The notes: generated from the sequence alone by a model not told the origin. A DNA stretch of 64,000 bases from Chitinophaga horti (GCF_022867795.2 NZ_CP107006.1:2852001-2916000), one strand, 5' to 3'; shown: positions 16,533 to 26,221, counted from the stretch's first letter. Numbers and translations are program-made.

Positions 16533-17444
16533 ATGCAGCCGCTGATACCTAAACCCATTTTCATGCGCATTGCCTATCTCATTTTAGCCCATACAAACAT
16601 CCCGCAACTTGCTACCCTTATCGAACTGTTAACCAGGGACGGTCATGCCTGTTGTTTTGTACATCTCGACAAACGATTGTATCACCGACGCCACGCGGCT
16701 TACCTGCGCAAGCATTGCCGGCCGGGAAGTTATCACCTGCTGCCAGGCCCGAATGTCATTAACTGGGGAGGCTTTTCGATAGTATTGGCGAGTTTGCGGC
16801 TGATAGACCAATGCCTCAATTACCGGCACGAAAAGTTTGCATACCTTTCGCTGATAAGTGGAATGGACTTACCACTGAAAAGCACCGAACAATTTGTCGC
16901 CTATCTGGGCAAACATCAACACCCAGCGTATATGGAAACATTTACATTGCCCGACAGTAGCCGCTGGGGCGGCAGTGGTGGCCTCGACCGGCTGCACTAT
17001 TATTGGTTTACCGATGAACTGAGCCGCCCGGAAGTACATAGTCTTGTAGCCAGCCAAAAGCAGGCCGGTGCGCGCAGGAACATGCCTGCCAGCCTGCACC
17101 AGATGTATGGCGGCTCCCAATGGTGGACCATGTCGCACGCCAGCGCCGAATATATGATTGAGTACGTTAACAACCATCCGGAGGTGGTCCGTTTCTTCAA
17201 GCACAGCTACGTACCTGATGAGATATTTTTCAACACCATCCTTCACAATTCCCCCTTTTCAGCAGCTATTTACCAGGGCAACCTGCGGCACATCGACTGG
17301 AGCGCGGGCGGAAGTTCTCCAAAGACATTTACCAGTGCCGATTTCGATATGCTGATTGCGCAGGACGCCTGGTTCGCCAGGAAGTTCGACATGTTGGTAG
17401 ATGCAGACATTATCGAACGGGTAAAAGCGCATGTTGCGCAGTAA
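16533..17444 (+). CDS. GT14-like (core-2/I-branching type) beta-N-acetylglucosaminyltransferase
   Basis: This 303-residue protein begins, from an inner Met at 16563, with IAYLILAHTN, then has FVHLDKR, YLSLISGMDLPL and a GSQWWTMSHASAEYM motif followed by SYVPDEIFFNT. These are the hallmarks of the Branch (PF02485) glycosyltransferase family; the late D-E pair is thought to be catalytic. No signal peptide is seen. Bacterial relatives take part in polysaccharide or capsule synthesis. The start at 16563 fits the family better than 16533, but both are open. It stands alone, with an unrelated gene remnant just downstream. Confidence 0.83.
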   Translation: MQPLIPKPIFMRIAYLILAHTNIPQLATLIELLTRDGHACCFVHLDKRLYHRRHAAYLRKHCRPGSYHLLPGPNVINWGGFSIVLASLRLIDQCLNYRHEKFAYLSLISGMDLPLKSTEQFVAYLGKHQHPAYMETFTLPDSSRWGGSGGLDRLHYYWFTDELSRPEVHSLVASQKQAGARRNMPASLHQMYGGSQWWTMSHASAEYMIEYVNNHPEVVRFFKHSYVPDEIFFNTILHNSPFSAAIYQGNLRHIDWSAGGSSPKTFTSADFDMLIAQDAWFARKFDMLVDADIIERVKAHVAQ

Positions 17445-17447
17445 GGG

Positions 17448-17762
17448 TTAATTATTCGTCTGCTGCGCCTGCGCGCCGGTATAGCGTTCTCCCACGATCT
17501 TTACTTTCGACAATGCTTCCGTCAGCTGCCGCAACTCGTCTGCCGCGAACGCCACATCTGCCGACCACATATTCTCCTGCAAATGCGCCAGTTTGGTCGT
17601 ACCGGGAATAGGCACGATGAACGGCTTCTGCGCGAGTAACCAGGCTAACGCCACCTGCGCCACTGTAAGTCCGCGCTGATCGCCAAATTCCTTCAGGATG
17701 TCGATCAGCGGCCAGTTAGCAACGATGGCTGTAGGTTGGTAGCGGGGCACCCTCGTATTCAT
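17448..17762 (-). pseudogene. Aldo/keto reductase, C-terminal remnant
   Basis: This 104-residue frame matches only the last third of the AKR13-like aldo/keto reductases, with TVAQVALAWLLAQKPFIVPIPGTTK and LQENMWSADVAF. The GTTK segment is the NADPH-binding loop. The barrel part with the catalytic Asp-Tyr-Lys-His is absent, and in-frame upstream sequence reaches a TAA at once. Homology stops near 17757-17762, where a truncated AraC regulator on the other strand begins. In related bacteria such a reductase is often divergent from an AraC gene, so one deletion removing both 5' ends and the shared promoter explains the structure. It should encode nothing functional. Confidence 0.82.
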
Positions 17763-17765
17763 AGC

Positions 17766-18020
17766 GGCTTACCAACAGTGGCCTGGTGTGCAGGAGAACT
17801 ACACCTCTCCCCCAACTATTTCGGAGACCTGATCAAAAAAGAAACCGGCCGCTCGGCGCAGGACTACATTCAATCGAAAGTGATCGACATCGCTAAGGAA
17901 CGCGTGCTGGGAGAACAAAATTCGATCGGTGAAATAGCTTACGAACTCGGATTTAAGTACCCGCAACACTTCACCCGGCTTTTTAAGCAGCGTGTGGGAC
18001 AAACGCCGAACGAATACTGA
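17766..18020 (+). pseudogene. AraC-family regulator, C-terminal DNA-binding remnant
   Basis: Only the AraC/XylS double helix-turn-helix remains: GLPTVAWCAGELHLSPNYF, LIKKETGRSAQDYI, then IGEIAYELGFKYPQHFTRLFK and GQTPNEY at the end. The N-terminal sensing domain is missing. Homology begins about 17766, directly against the truncated aldo/keto reductase on the minus strand. The frame is open to 17736, but no promoter or normal start is visible. It is most likely dead, although a free AraC DNA-binding domain expressed from outside could still bind DNA. Confidence 0.8.
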
Positions 18021-18090
18021 ACATTGCATGGTTAGCACAGGAAGATCGGCCACCAGCAAAGCTCAGCCGTAATACAAGTGGAAAAATTAT

Positions 18091-18122
18091 TTTGATTATC
18101 GCAACCCCATCCCCTAATTTTG
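18091..18122 (+). promoter_or_regulatory. Bacteroidota-type promoter of the response regulator gene
   Basis: TTTG (18091-18094) and TAATTTTG (18115-18122) match the -33 and -7 elements of Bacteroidota primary-sigma promoters (TTTG and TAnnTTTG), with a 20-base spacer. The gene starts about 70 bases downstream, at 18193. Confidence 0.6.
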
Positions 18123-18192
18123 CGCCCTGTTAAGAGACAAAAACTATCCACCATTTAATCTGGCTGGTCAGCATCGGCCCCGTAGCGCGCAT

Positions 18193-18606
18193 ATGAAACA
18201 TAGTGAGCAACCGTACCTGATTGTAATTGATAATGATGAGGATGATCACAAGGCAATACGGGAGTGTTTTGCCCAATCCTCGCCCGGGAACGCTATCAAA
18301 AGTTTTTATGATGGTCCGGATGCATTGGTATATCTGTCTACATGCAAAACAGACTGCCTGCCCCGACTGATACTGCTTGACTTTAACATGCCAAAACTTA
18401 CCGGCATAGAAGTCATGGAAAACATCCGGCTGATGCCACATATGGCAGGTGTACCTATCGCCATGTGGACGAGTTCCATGAGCCCTGAGCATCGGCGGCT
18501 GGCTGCTGAGAGAGGCGTAGTAGCTTATTACACGAAGCCCTATTCCCACGCGGAGTTAACCCAGTTGGTGGAAGAGTTGCAGCAGTATATCAGCATGCAA
18601 AAATAA
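18193..18606 (+). CDS. Receiver-only (CheY-like) response regulator
   Basis: This 137-residue protein is one receiver domain: acidic pocket VIDNDEDD (residues ~10-17), phospho-acceptor Asp in LILLDFNMPKLTG (~63), switch residue in MWTSSMSPE and conserved Lys in YTKPYSHAEL. No output domain follows, so it must act through protein contacts or in a phosphorelay. It is of the type common in Bacteroidota beside hybrid kinases, but no kinase is adjacent. A good promoter precedes it, and a hairpin separates it from the convergent thioredoxin gene. Confidence 0.88.
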   Translation: MKHSEQPYLIVIDNDEDDHKAIRECFAQSSPGNAIKSFYDGPDALVYLSTCKTDCLPRLILLDFNMPKLTGIEVMENIRLMPHMAGVPIAMWTSSMSPEHRRLAAERGVVAYYTKPYSHAELTQLVEELQQYISMQK

Positions 18607-18609
18607 ACA

Positions 18610-18629
18610 GCCCCGGCAAATGCCAGGGC
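18610..18629. terminator. Hairpin between convergent genes
   Basis: Arms GCCCCGGCA (18610-18618) and TGCCAGGGC (18621-18629) pair with one mismatch around two bases. Placed between the stops at 18606 and 18657, it probably serves as a terminator for both sides; an A-rich stretch to its left gives Ts on the minus strand. Confidence 0.5.
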
Positions 18630-18656
18630 CGTACTCTCCATTTATCAACTTAAAAA

Positions 18657-19820
18657 CTACTGGCTTACCTTCTCTTTCACCTGCTCCAGCGACACATTCT
18701 CCGCTAATACGACGCCGTTGCCGTCCAGCAGGAACATGGCGGGAATTGCTTTCACGCCGTAAGCTTTAGAAATATCCTGCCTGTCGAGGAAACTGAACCA
18801 GGGTAATTGCTCTTCCGCCGCTGCCTTTTCCCAGGCTTTCTGGTCTTTATCGATAGAAACGCTCACAATCTCCACTCCTTTCGATTTCATTTCGTCGTAG
18901 AAAGCTTTAAGACCGGGTATAGACTTGCGGCAAGGCATACACCACGACGCCCAGAAGTCGACCAGTACATATTTTTTGCCCTGGGCGATTTTGCTGAAAG
19001 CCACAGGTTTCTGCTGCTCGTCCGCAAAGGCCAGTGATGGTGCTTTTTTACCGAGGTAACTGCGTGGGTACAGCTCTGCCGACGCCAGTTTGCCGTAGTA
19101 ACTCCTTTTAGCCTCTGGCGAGAACTGGTCGAAAATCTCCTTTTGCTCCGGGGTGAGGTAAGACAGCTGGTGCATCAACAGGAAAGGTCCCCACCAATTA
19201 TTCTTATCGGCAAGGATCATGCGGTTCGTGCGAGCGCCTACCGTGTCGAAAAAAGCTTTTTCATCGCGGTTCAGCTTGTCGTAAGCAGCGCTGGCATGTA
19301 ACTGCTTCAGCAGCACGGTATCGTTTTTTTGAGAAGCCTCCGAGGTTTGCTGCATGATTTCTTTATTATCGTCCTGGTACTTTGTGTACAAACGCTCCAG
19401 CTCGTCGCGCCCGGCGGTTTTCTTTACAAACAGGTCGTGGGATTTGCTGCCGGTGATCTTTACGTTTGACAGTGCGTGTATCGGCTTACCCTGTTGCTCG
19501 GTTAACTGCGCGTTACCAGTAACATTAATGGCTGCATTCTCCGCCATCAGCTCGAAACCGCTGTACTCCCCTGCCAGTTGCACGTAGAACAGTCGTGGAG
19601 TGGATACGCTGCCTGTAAACACAAACTTCCCGTTTTTCACCACGGCGGAGTCTACGGGTTTCTCATCGCTGTGGGTCGCGGCGGGCAACATATATATTTT
19701 CACCCCATCTTCCAGGCCGGTGATTTGTCCTTTAACCGAATATTTTCCGTTTTGCGCCAGGGCTGGTGTGGCGGCGAACGCACCTGACACCATGCAGGCG
19801 CTTACAATCCATTTCTTCAT
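18657..19820 (-). CDS. TlpA-family thioredoxin with DUF4369 domain
   Basis: This 387-residue protein has a cleavable signal peptide (AATPALAQ), then a DUF4369-type beta domain (KYSVKGQITGLEDGVKIYML, residues ~25-115), a helical linker and a C-terminal TlpA/AhpC-like domain with FWASWCMPCRKSIPG (~295). It is a periplasmic thiol-disulfide oxidoreductase typical of Bacteroidota. It starts two bases after the SusD stop, so it belongs to the SusC/SusD operon. Its job there is not clear from sequence; it may maintain cysteine residues of the uptake proteins. Confidence 0.88.
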   Translation of the reverse strand: MKKWIVSACMVSGAFAATPALAQNGKYSVKGQITGLEDGVKIYMLPAATHSDEKPVDSAVVKNGKFVFTGSVSTPRLFYVQLAGEYSGFELMAENAAINVTGNAQLTEQQGKPIHALSNVKITGSKSHDLFVKKTAGRDELERLYTKYQDDNKEIMQQTSEASQKNDTVLLKQLHASAAYDKLNRDEKAFFDTVGARTNRMILADKNNWWGPFLLMHQLSYLTPEQKEIFDQFSPEAKRSYYGKLASAELYPRSYLGKKAPSLAFADEQQKPVAFSKIAQGKKYVLVDFWASWCMPCRKSIPGLKAFYDEMKSKGVEIVSVSIDKDQKAWEKAAAEEQLPWFSFLDRQDISKAYGVKAIPAMFLLDGNGVVLAENVSLEQVKEKVSQ

Positions 19821-19822
19821 TA

Positions 19823-21232
19823 TTATTGATTTACGTTTTGTTTAATAGTACCGTTACCTGGATTATTGATGGCTCCCAGCGGGAAAGGCATCGTCCACAA
19901 ATGCGATTCCGGCTTCAGGCTAAGGGTTACGTTATCCGCTTTTTTCGTTAACGTACGGGCGTATTGCGGGTCTTTATTGAAGCGACGCATGTCGGCGAAG
20001 GCGACGATCGTAAACAGCATCTCATTTTCTTTCGTGCGGCGGATGAGGTTGATGGCATCCCTGGTATTGGCCGCGCTTAGCGCCGTGTACGACTGCGGCA
20101 GTATACGTTTTGCACGCACCGCGTTCAATGCCTGCATGGCGCCGGTCAGATCATTATTGCGGGCCAGGCATTCTGCTTTGATGAGATACACTTCTGCAGT
20201 GGTGATGCCGCCCTGGTTGTAGCGGCCGGCTGTAATTGACTGGTAATAGGTTTCATTGCCCAGCGTCCGAAGCTTCCAACGGGCGGCGAAACTGGCGTCG
20301 CCGGGTTCAAAGCGGCCGGCACGATCTACCCGCACGTCGTTCTCCGAGCTTGCAAATGCCACTTCGCCATGCCCGAAAATATAGTTCTCGACATAGTCAT
20401 ACCCTTTTGGCGAAGGCAGCGAAGGGTATAATCCCGGCTGTTCAATGAGGTCTTTGTAGGACTCGTAATAGGCGGTCCAGTCGAACAACTGGTCGTTTTC
20501 CGCCAGTGCCATATCGGCGGCCTGTAACGCTTCGGGATAGTTGCCCATTTGCAGGTACACCCTCGCCCGGAAGGCATGTGCAGCAGCAACCGTAGCATGC
20601 ACCACCGTAGCGCCGTCAGCAGGCAGATCGGGCAAAGCTTCCGTAATGTTGAGCAGGATGTAATCATACATTTCCTGGATGGTTACCTGTTTATGCGGCG
20701 CGCTGATATCAGCACTTTCGATCAGCGGTACAGATAATTTGCTGCCGGCATTGGCGGCTTCATACGTATCTGCATAATAGTTTACCAGCACGAAATAGTG
20801 CATAGCGCGCGCCAGCTTAGCCTGTGCCACCAGCGTTTTTCGTTGCTGCTCCGTGGCTTCGGTAGCGGTAGGCACGTATTGCACCAGCAAATTAAAGGTG
20901 GAGATAGCTGCGTAACCGGTGTAGTAAGTACCTTCTGAAGTATTGTTGAAGTTGATGCGGCTGGTACCTTCTTCCCACATGTAATTGATACGCGACAATT
21001 GCGAGTAGTTCAGGTTTTCCTGGCGTTCGTAATAATCGTTCAGTAACAACGTAGCCTGCGCAATCGGGAAACGCTGATTGGTATATTCATCGCGCATCAG
21101 TGCCTCGAAATCGGCCAGTGTTTTAGGGATTTTACGCCCCTTCGGCACCACGTCGAGGTAATCGTTACAACTGCTTAACACGGTGGCGAACAGCAGCACG
21201 AATGGTATAAAAACAGTGAATTTACACTTCAT
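19823..21232 (-). CDS. SusD/RagB-family outer-membrane lipoprotein 1
   Basis: This 469-residue protein (from ATG at 21232) has a lipoprotein signal ending in LSSC and the SusD-like helical TPR region with YLDVVPKGRKIPKTL near the start, AKLARAMHYFVLVNYYAD in the middle and the C-terminal segment VYLIKAECLARNNDLTGAM typical of RagB/SusD. It caps the SusC channel at the cell surface and binds the nutrient. The start at 21232, rather than codons further upstream, is chosen because it follows an AAAAGAAA stretch and the SusC stop at 21255. The ligand is unknown, since no glycan-degrading enzyme is nearby. Confidence 0.88.
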   Translation of the reverse strand: MKCKFTVFIPFVLLFATVLSSCNDYLDVVPKGRKIPKTLADFEALMRDEYTNQRFPIAQATLLLNDYYERQENLNYSQLSRINYMWEEGTSRINFNNTSEGTYYTGYAAISTFNLLVQYVPTATEATEQQRKTLVAQAKLARAMHYFVLVNYYADTYEAANAGSKLSVPLIESADISAPHKQVTIQEMYDYILLNITEALPDLPADGATVVHATVAAAHAFRARVYLQMGNYPEALQAADMALAENDQLFDWTAYYESYKDLIEQPGLYPSLPSPKGYDYVENYIFGHGEVAFASSENDVRVDRAGRFEPGDASFAARWKLRTLGNETYYQSITAGRYNQGGITTAEVYLIKAECLARNNDLTGAMQALNAVRAKRILPQSYTALSAANTRDAINLIRRTKENEMLFTIVAFADMRRFNKDPQYARTLTKKADNVTLSLKPESHLWTMPFPLGAINNPGNGTIKQNVNQ

Positions 21233-21254
21233 GATCATTTCTTTTCGTTCATAA

Positions 21255-24200
21255 CTAAAATCCGAGATACAGGCCCCATACATAGTTTGGCCTTCTATAG
21301 CCGCCCATCAGAAATTTGGCATCCTTATCCGCCGCCAGCGTAAATAAGTTTTCGACGTTAAACTGCAGGCGCGCACTTTGCATGAAAGCCTTCGCTATTA
21401 TCGCCTGCGGCACATTCCATGCGAGCGAAATATTACTCAGGCGAATATTGCGGGCGTTCAGCACATTGATGGAGGAATTAGCGTACAGTGTATAAGTATC
21501 TGAGTTGAAGTCGGGATCTTCTGCAAATAAGGCCTTCGGCACATTCGTCCGCAGCTCGTCGCCCGGTTCCCGCCAACGGTCTGTGATACGCTTGTGCACG
21601 GAGCCGAACTGTGTCATGTAACTGAATACATTGTAATTGTATTCGTTATTCAACATCGGCAGGTTGCTATTACGCATTTTATGCCCGCCTTCATAAGTAA
21701 GCAGGAAAGCCAGTGTAAGCCCTTTGTAACTGAGGGCGCTGTTAAACGAGCCGCTGTAAATGGGCACCGTGGTACCACTGTACTTCACCGCAGCCAGGTT
21801 GGGCGGCGATACCAATGCTTTATTCTTCGTTTCGTCGTACACCTGCGGCAGGCCCTCTTCATTTAAGCCGGCCCACTCATAGCTGTAAATAGCATTAAAC
21901 GGGTTACCTACGCGCGGATACGCCTCCGGGTAATCCATCTGGTAGATGTACATCGGCGCTTCCACCTTTACGTGAGTCACTTTATTGCGGTTGAAGGCAA
22001 AAAGGCCTGTCACGTTCCAGTTCCAGTCTTTGCTTTTTATTATATCTGCGGATACGGTTACTTCTACGCCATGGTTGGTCATTTCTCCGTTATTGATCTG
22101 GTAGGTGGCAAAACCAAAACCTTCCGTAGGTACGCCCATGGTATTCGCCAGCAGGTCTTTGCCTTTCTTGTTATAGTAATCCACCGAACCGGTAATACGG
22201 TTATTGTACATCGCGAAATCTACCCCCACGTTGCCTGTAAAGGTACGTTCCCACGACAGCAGCGGGTTGGGCCGACTGGCAATTGATCCCTCCAGGCCCC
22301 CCAGCTGGTTGTTGCTGTAATAGAAAGCAGTCATGTATGGGGCTGAGTTTTTAGCGATATTTCCGCCCAAACCATACGAGCCGCGCAGTTTCAGGAAGGA
22401 AACGAAACCGGGTGTAAAGAAGTTTTCCCGGTAGATGTTCCAGCCAAGCCCCACCGACCATAACGGTTTGCGTTGATAACGGGCGTCGGTACCCCAGAGG
22501 TTCGACCGATCCCAGCGAAGACTACCGCTCACCAGGTACTTATCGTCGTACGAATAACCTGCATTACCGTAAAACGACACAAAACGGTTGATTGTTTCCT
22601 GGTCGTAGCCAAGGTCCCGGGCAGAGAAACTGCCATTAAAGAACAGGCCTTGCGCTCTCGCGAGGTCAGCGGCATTCACGAGATCGTAACTCAGCACGTC
22701 CGGATCATAGTTGTATTGTGTTTGCTCGTTAAATTCCAGCTTAGCGTGGCGAGTTTCCGAACCAAAGATGGCAGTCAGGTTATGTTTACCGAAACTACGG
22801 TCGATGTTCAATTGCTGGCGGAAAGTATATGCGCTGCTTTGCCTTGAATTACGGTTGTAAATGTGGCCATAGGGCAGTTTATAAAAGAACCCTTCAGCGG
22901 CCGTATAACCTGCAAAACTGTTTACGCGATTGCGCACGTAGTAGCTGTTTTTATCGTAGAGGCGACTAAAGCGCTGGTTATTATTTTCATACTGAAAAGA
23001 TGACTGGTAACTGATCCAATCTGCAAACCGAACTTCCAGCCGCGCAACACTGCGACTGTTAAACGACTTATTATGCCCGATATTACGACTGATCTCATCC
23101 AGCGGTGTTACATTGGCACTGTACAAACCATACTGGTCGATGATCGACAGATCATTTACGCTTAAGCGCGAGCTGGCCAGGGAGGTGAAATGTGAGCCAT
23201 CGGCATTCACCAATCTGTCATATGGCATCACCGTATATCCCGGCGACAGCGCATTAAATGCTTGTTCACGGCTATCACCGGCAAGCAGGTAGGTGCCCAC
23301 TTCGAGATCGAGCCATTTGGTAAGGTGGGCGGTGTTGCGGATATTGATGCCGAGGTTCCGGTCGCTGGCATAACGATCTTCCAGCGCATCGTCGCGGTAA
23401 GTAGCCGAGGCGTAGAATGCGTTTTTTTCCCCCGCGCTGGCAATACTTACGTTATGTTGCTGCAGGAAAGTGTTACGTTTGGCATAACGCGCCATATCAT
23501 CATAGTAATTGTAACCACCGGCGGCCAGTGACGCCAGTTTCGCATCCAGCTGTTGTTGCGTGATGTTGCCTGCATAAAAATCGAAGTATGCATTGGCGCC
23601 CTGGTTGATGTATGCTTTATTGTCCAGCATCGATTGTGCGTACGACGCGGCATCCGGCCCCTGTAAGCCAGGATTACCTGCGGCCCATTCTTTTTCCAGC
23701 TCCACCAGGTCGGCCGCATTTGCCCTGTTACCGGTGTAAAAATTATACGGCTGAAACGTGAACGTACTCGAAGCATTTACCTGCGGACGTCCCTTCTTTG
23801 CTTTTTTGGTAACGATCACGATCACACCGTTAGCCGCGCGGGCACCGTAAATCGACGCAGCAGCGGCATCTTTCAGCACTGTTATTTTTTCTATATCCTC
23901 CAGGTTAAGGCCTGGCAAGGCTTCTGTAATATCACCAAACGAATTGAGCGAAGTGTTTTCCACGGGCAAACCGTCTACCACGTATAAAGGCGACGTGACC
24001 CCGTTCATGGAAGTAGTGCCGCGGATGAGACCATTGTTGTAACCGGCCACACGCCCTTCCAGCAGGGAGTTGAGATTGCTGAGCCGCTGCTGTTGCAGTA
24101 CTCCCGCAGTAACCGTAGCGAATGCACCCGTAGCACGCTCCTTACTTAGCGTTTGATACCCGGTGGCGTAACTGTTGATCACCACCGCTTCCAGCGAATC

Positions 24201-24947
24201 GGTAAGCTGTTCCATCACTACTTCAAAACTGATGGCAGCCGGTTCGTTAGTCAATGTTTTAACGCCCGCAACCGCACTCCCGTTCAACAAGCGCGACAAA
24301 CTGATCTCTCTCGACTTGAATCCCAGCGAGGATACCTGTAACACCGCGTTCTCACTCACCCGCTCCAGCGTAAACATGCCATTGGCATTGGTGGAGGCGC
24401 CGGTGGTGAGTCCGCGCAGGCGCACCGAGGCGCCGGGTAAAGGTTCACGATCGTTCGTAAAAACAATACCCGACACCTTCAGTTCGCGGGGTTGCTGTGG
24501 CGCAGTAATTGCTTCCACAGGCTTCTCTGAAAGAAAAATGGTTTGTACCGATATGCGGTACTTTAATGGTTGGTTTTTGAGCACTTCGTCGAGGAACGCC
24601 GGCAACGGCATATCGCGGGCATCAATGGTTACAGGCGGCCTGTTTTTCAACAGACTTTTGTTATACATCACTACGAAGCCGGCCTGTTTTTTTATGGCAG
24701 AAAACACCTTTTCGAGCGGCACCTCCTTTCCTGAGAAGGTAATACGTTGTGAGGCGACTTTGGCTGATACGTGCATGCACAGCACGAGTAAAAGAAAACT
24801 GGTTAATCTCATGATCCGCAGCATTTGATGGAGAGGGCGCTGCGTTCCGGCAGATGCGCCGGTATTGCTGCCTGCCCCAGGTAACAGGTACAATGCCCGG
24901 CCAGGAGCGTGCGTACGCCACCGCCCTCCAATAACACATTTTTGCAT
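21255..24947 (-). CDS. SusC/RagA TonB-dependent receptor 1 with STN domain
   Basis: This is a ~1230-residue outer-membrane transporter. After a signal region (MRLTSFLLLVLC) come an STN/secretin domain (ITFSGKEVPLEKVFSAIKKQ), a carboxypeptidase-regulatory-like domain (VSGIVFTNDREPLPGASVRL), the plug with VITKKAKKGRP and NGVIVIVT motifs, and a large beta barrel ending in an aromatic residue (GLYLGF). The STN domain is the part that signals to a FecR anti-sigma factor, and fecR and a sigma gene lie directly upstream. The frame is open to 25031; starts at 24947 (MQKC), 24824 or 24812 are possible. The substrate is unknown. Confidence 0.9.
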   Translation of the reverse strand: MQKCVIGGRWRTHAPGRALYLLPGAGSNTGASAGTQRPLHQMLRIMRLTSFLLLVLCMHVSAKVASQRITFSGKEVPLEKVFSAIKKQAGFVVMYNKSLLKNRPPVTIDARDMPLPAFLDEVLKNQPLKYRISVQTIFLSEKPVEAITAPQQPRELKVSGIVFTNDREPLPGASVRLRGLTTGASTNANGMFTLERVSENAVLQVSSLGFKSREISLSRLLNGSAVAGVKTLTNEPAAISFEVVMEQLTDSLEAVVINSYATGYQTLSKERATGAFATVTAGVLQQQRLSNLNSLLEGRVAGYNNGLIRGTTSMNGVTSPLYVVDGLPVENTSLNSFGDITEALPGLNLEDIEKITVLKDAAAASIYGARAANGVIVIVTKKAKKGRPQVNASSTFTFQPYNFYTGNRANAADLVELEKEWAAGNPGLQGPDAASYAQSMLDNKAYINQGANAYFDFYAGNITQQQLDAKLASLAAGGYNYYDDMARYAKRNTFLQQHNVSIASAGEKNAFYASATYRDDALEDRYASDRNLGINIRNTAHLTKWLDLEVGTYLLAGDSREQAFNALSPGYTVMPYDRLVNADGSHFTSLASSRLSVNDLSIIDQYGLYSANVTPLDEISRNIGHNKSFNSRSVARLEVRFADWISYQSSFQYENNNQRFSRLYDKNSYYVRNRVNSFAGYTAAEGFFYKLPYGHIYNRNSRQSSAYTFRQQLNIDRSFGKHNLTAIFGSETRHAKLEFNEQTQYNYDPDVLSYDLVNAADLARAQGLFFNGSFSARDLGYDQETINRFVSFYGNAGYSYDDKYLVSGSLRWDRSNLWGTDARYQRKPLWSVGLGWNIYRENFFTPGFVSFLKLRGSYGLGGNIAKNSAPYMTAFYYSNNQLGGLEGSIASRPNPLLSWERTFTGNVGVDFAMYNNRITGSVDYYNKKGKDLLANTMGVPTEGFGFATYQINNGEMTNHGVEVTVSADIIKSKDWNWNVTGLFAFNRNKVTHVKVEAPMYIYQMDYPEAYPRVGNPFNAIYSYEWAGLNEEGLPQVYDETKNKALVSPPNLAAVKYSGTTVPIYSGSFNSALSYKGLTLAFLLTYEGGHKMRNSNLPMLNNEYNYNVFSYMTQFGSVHKRITDRWREPGDELRTNVPKALFAEDPDFNSDTYTLYANSSINVLNARNIRLSNISLAWNVPQAIIAKAFMQSARLQFNVENLFTLAADKDAKFLMGGYRRPNYVWGLYLGF

Positions 24948-25011
24948 AAATTGCAGTGGTTTTGGTTGAAAAATGTTGTGAGATACAATTTTATACCTGA
25001 CCCTTATTACA

Positions 25012-25037
25012 CCGGAAGTGACGCCAATCACTTCCGG
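25012..25037 (-). terminator. Hairpin between fecR and susC, locus 1
   Basis: A perfect ten-base stem (CCGGAAGTGA 25012-25021 with TCACTTCCGG 25028-25037) and six-base loop lies 35 bases past the fecR stop and before susC. No T run follows on the minus strand, so it may be an attenuator or a processing site separating regulator from transporter mRNA. Locus 2 has a hairpin at the same junction. Confidence 0.5.
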
Positions 25038-25072
25038 CTTTTACAGGCCGGTTTACGTCTAAAGTTGTGTTA

Positions 25073-26221
25073 TTACGGTAATATCACCAGCCTCCTGCCA
25101 GCTTCCATCCTGAATTTGATCTTTAATTCTTCCAATCCGATAAGTACGCCCGACAAAGGTTCATTGCGGCTCATTTCACCGCCGAGGGTAATGTCAGGCA
25201 CTTTTCCTTCATATACGATATCGAGGTCGTACCAGCGCGCCAATTCGCGCATCACATCCTCTAATTTCCTGTCCTCAAAATTGAACAAGCCGTTCTTCCA
25301 GGCCATCACAGCGTCTACGTGCGCGTTTTGCACCACCTGCAACTGCCCATTACCCAGGTTCGCCTGCTGGCCGGGCCGCAGCACGACCGGTTCGTCATTG
25401 CCTGTAACGCTTACCTTGCCATCCAGCAAAGTGGTGCTGGCGATCTTCTCATCCAGGTAGGCTTTTATGTTAAAGCGGGTGCCTAATACTTTTATTTCCG
25501 AGGATTGATTTACCTGCACGGTAAATGGTTGCGCATCATTCTTCGCCACTTCGAAATAGGCCTCGCCTGAAACTTCCACGCGGCGTTCTGCGCCTGTAAA
25601 AGCAACGGGGAATTTGATCATAGTTGCTGAGTTGAGCCAAACCCTGGTACCGTCTGGCAGCAGTAGCGAAAACTGGCGGCCGCGCGGGGTGTTAACGGTA
25701 TTGAAACGGACTGCATCCGCTTTACCAGATTGCTCATCGTAGGCCAGCTGCCCTTTCAGTAAACGAATACGGCTACCACCCTGTCGCGCCACTTCTCCGT
25801 CGGGCAAACTGTCGAGCAACACTTGTTCGCCGTTATCGAGGGTGAGTATGGCGCCTTCCCTGCCGGGCAACACGTCTTGTATGGTAGTGACGGCCAAATC
25901 AGGGGCGGCTTTTTGCGCGGGCTTTAACCAGATATAGGTAGCAGTGCCACCAAGCAACAATATAGCTGCCGCAGCCCAGCCCCATCGCCGCATAAAATGC
26001 ACCCGGTGTACCGGTGCTACCGGCCGTGGCACAGGTATACGCTCCAGTTCACTGAGCTGTGCCGACAGCCAGTCGTTATCGGCAAAAGCATCCGCCAACT
26101 GCCGGTTCGCGGGATGTTCGTCCATCCACAACGACAGCTGTTGCTCCTCTTCGGGCGTAATGCTGCCATCCAGCTTCTTCAGGAGCCACCGCTCCAGCCT
26201 ATCTATGCGATGTTGGTCCAT
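25073..26221 (-). CDS. FecR-family anti-sigma factor 1
   Basis: This 382-residue protein starts at ATG 26221 (MDQHRIDRLERW). A cytoplasmic sigma-binding part (~1-95, ITPEEEQQLSLWMDEHP), one membrane helix (WGWAAAAILLLGGTATYIWL), a periplasmic FecR domain (RGRQFSLLLPDGTRVWLNSATMI), and a C-terminal DUF4974 region (FEDRKLEDVMRELARWYDLD) follow in order. It senses the SusC receptor's STN domain and holds or activates the sigma factor encoded just upstream (26309-26896). The open frame extends to 26290, but the family begins at the chosen Met. Confidence 0.9.
   Translation of the reverse strand: MDQHRIDRLERWLLKKLDGSITPEEEQQLSLWMDEHPANRQLADAFADNDWLSAQLSELERIPVPRPVAPVHRVHFMRRWGWAAAAILLLGGTATYIWLKPAQKAAPDLAVTTIQDVLPGREGAILTLDNGEQVLLDSLPDGEVARQGGSRIRLLKGQLAYDEQSGKADAVRFNTVNTPRGRQFSLLLPDGTRVWLNSATMIKFPVAFTGAERRVEVSGEAYFEVAKNDAQPFTVQVNQSSEIKVLGTRFNIKAYLDEKIASTTLLDGKVSVTGNDEPVVLRPGQQANLGNGQLQVVQNAHVDAVMAWKNGLFNFEDRKLEDVMRELARWYDLDIVYEGKVPDITLGGEMSRNEPLSGVLIGLEELKIKFRMEAGRRLVILP

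Noticed and set aside
17736..18020. Intact small regulator starting at TTG 17736
   Set aside because: The first ten residues match nothing in AraC proteins and are antisense to the reductase remnant; homology begins abruptly at the deletion point.
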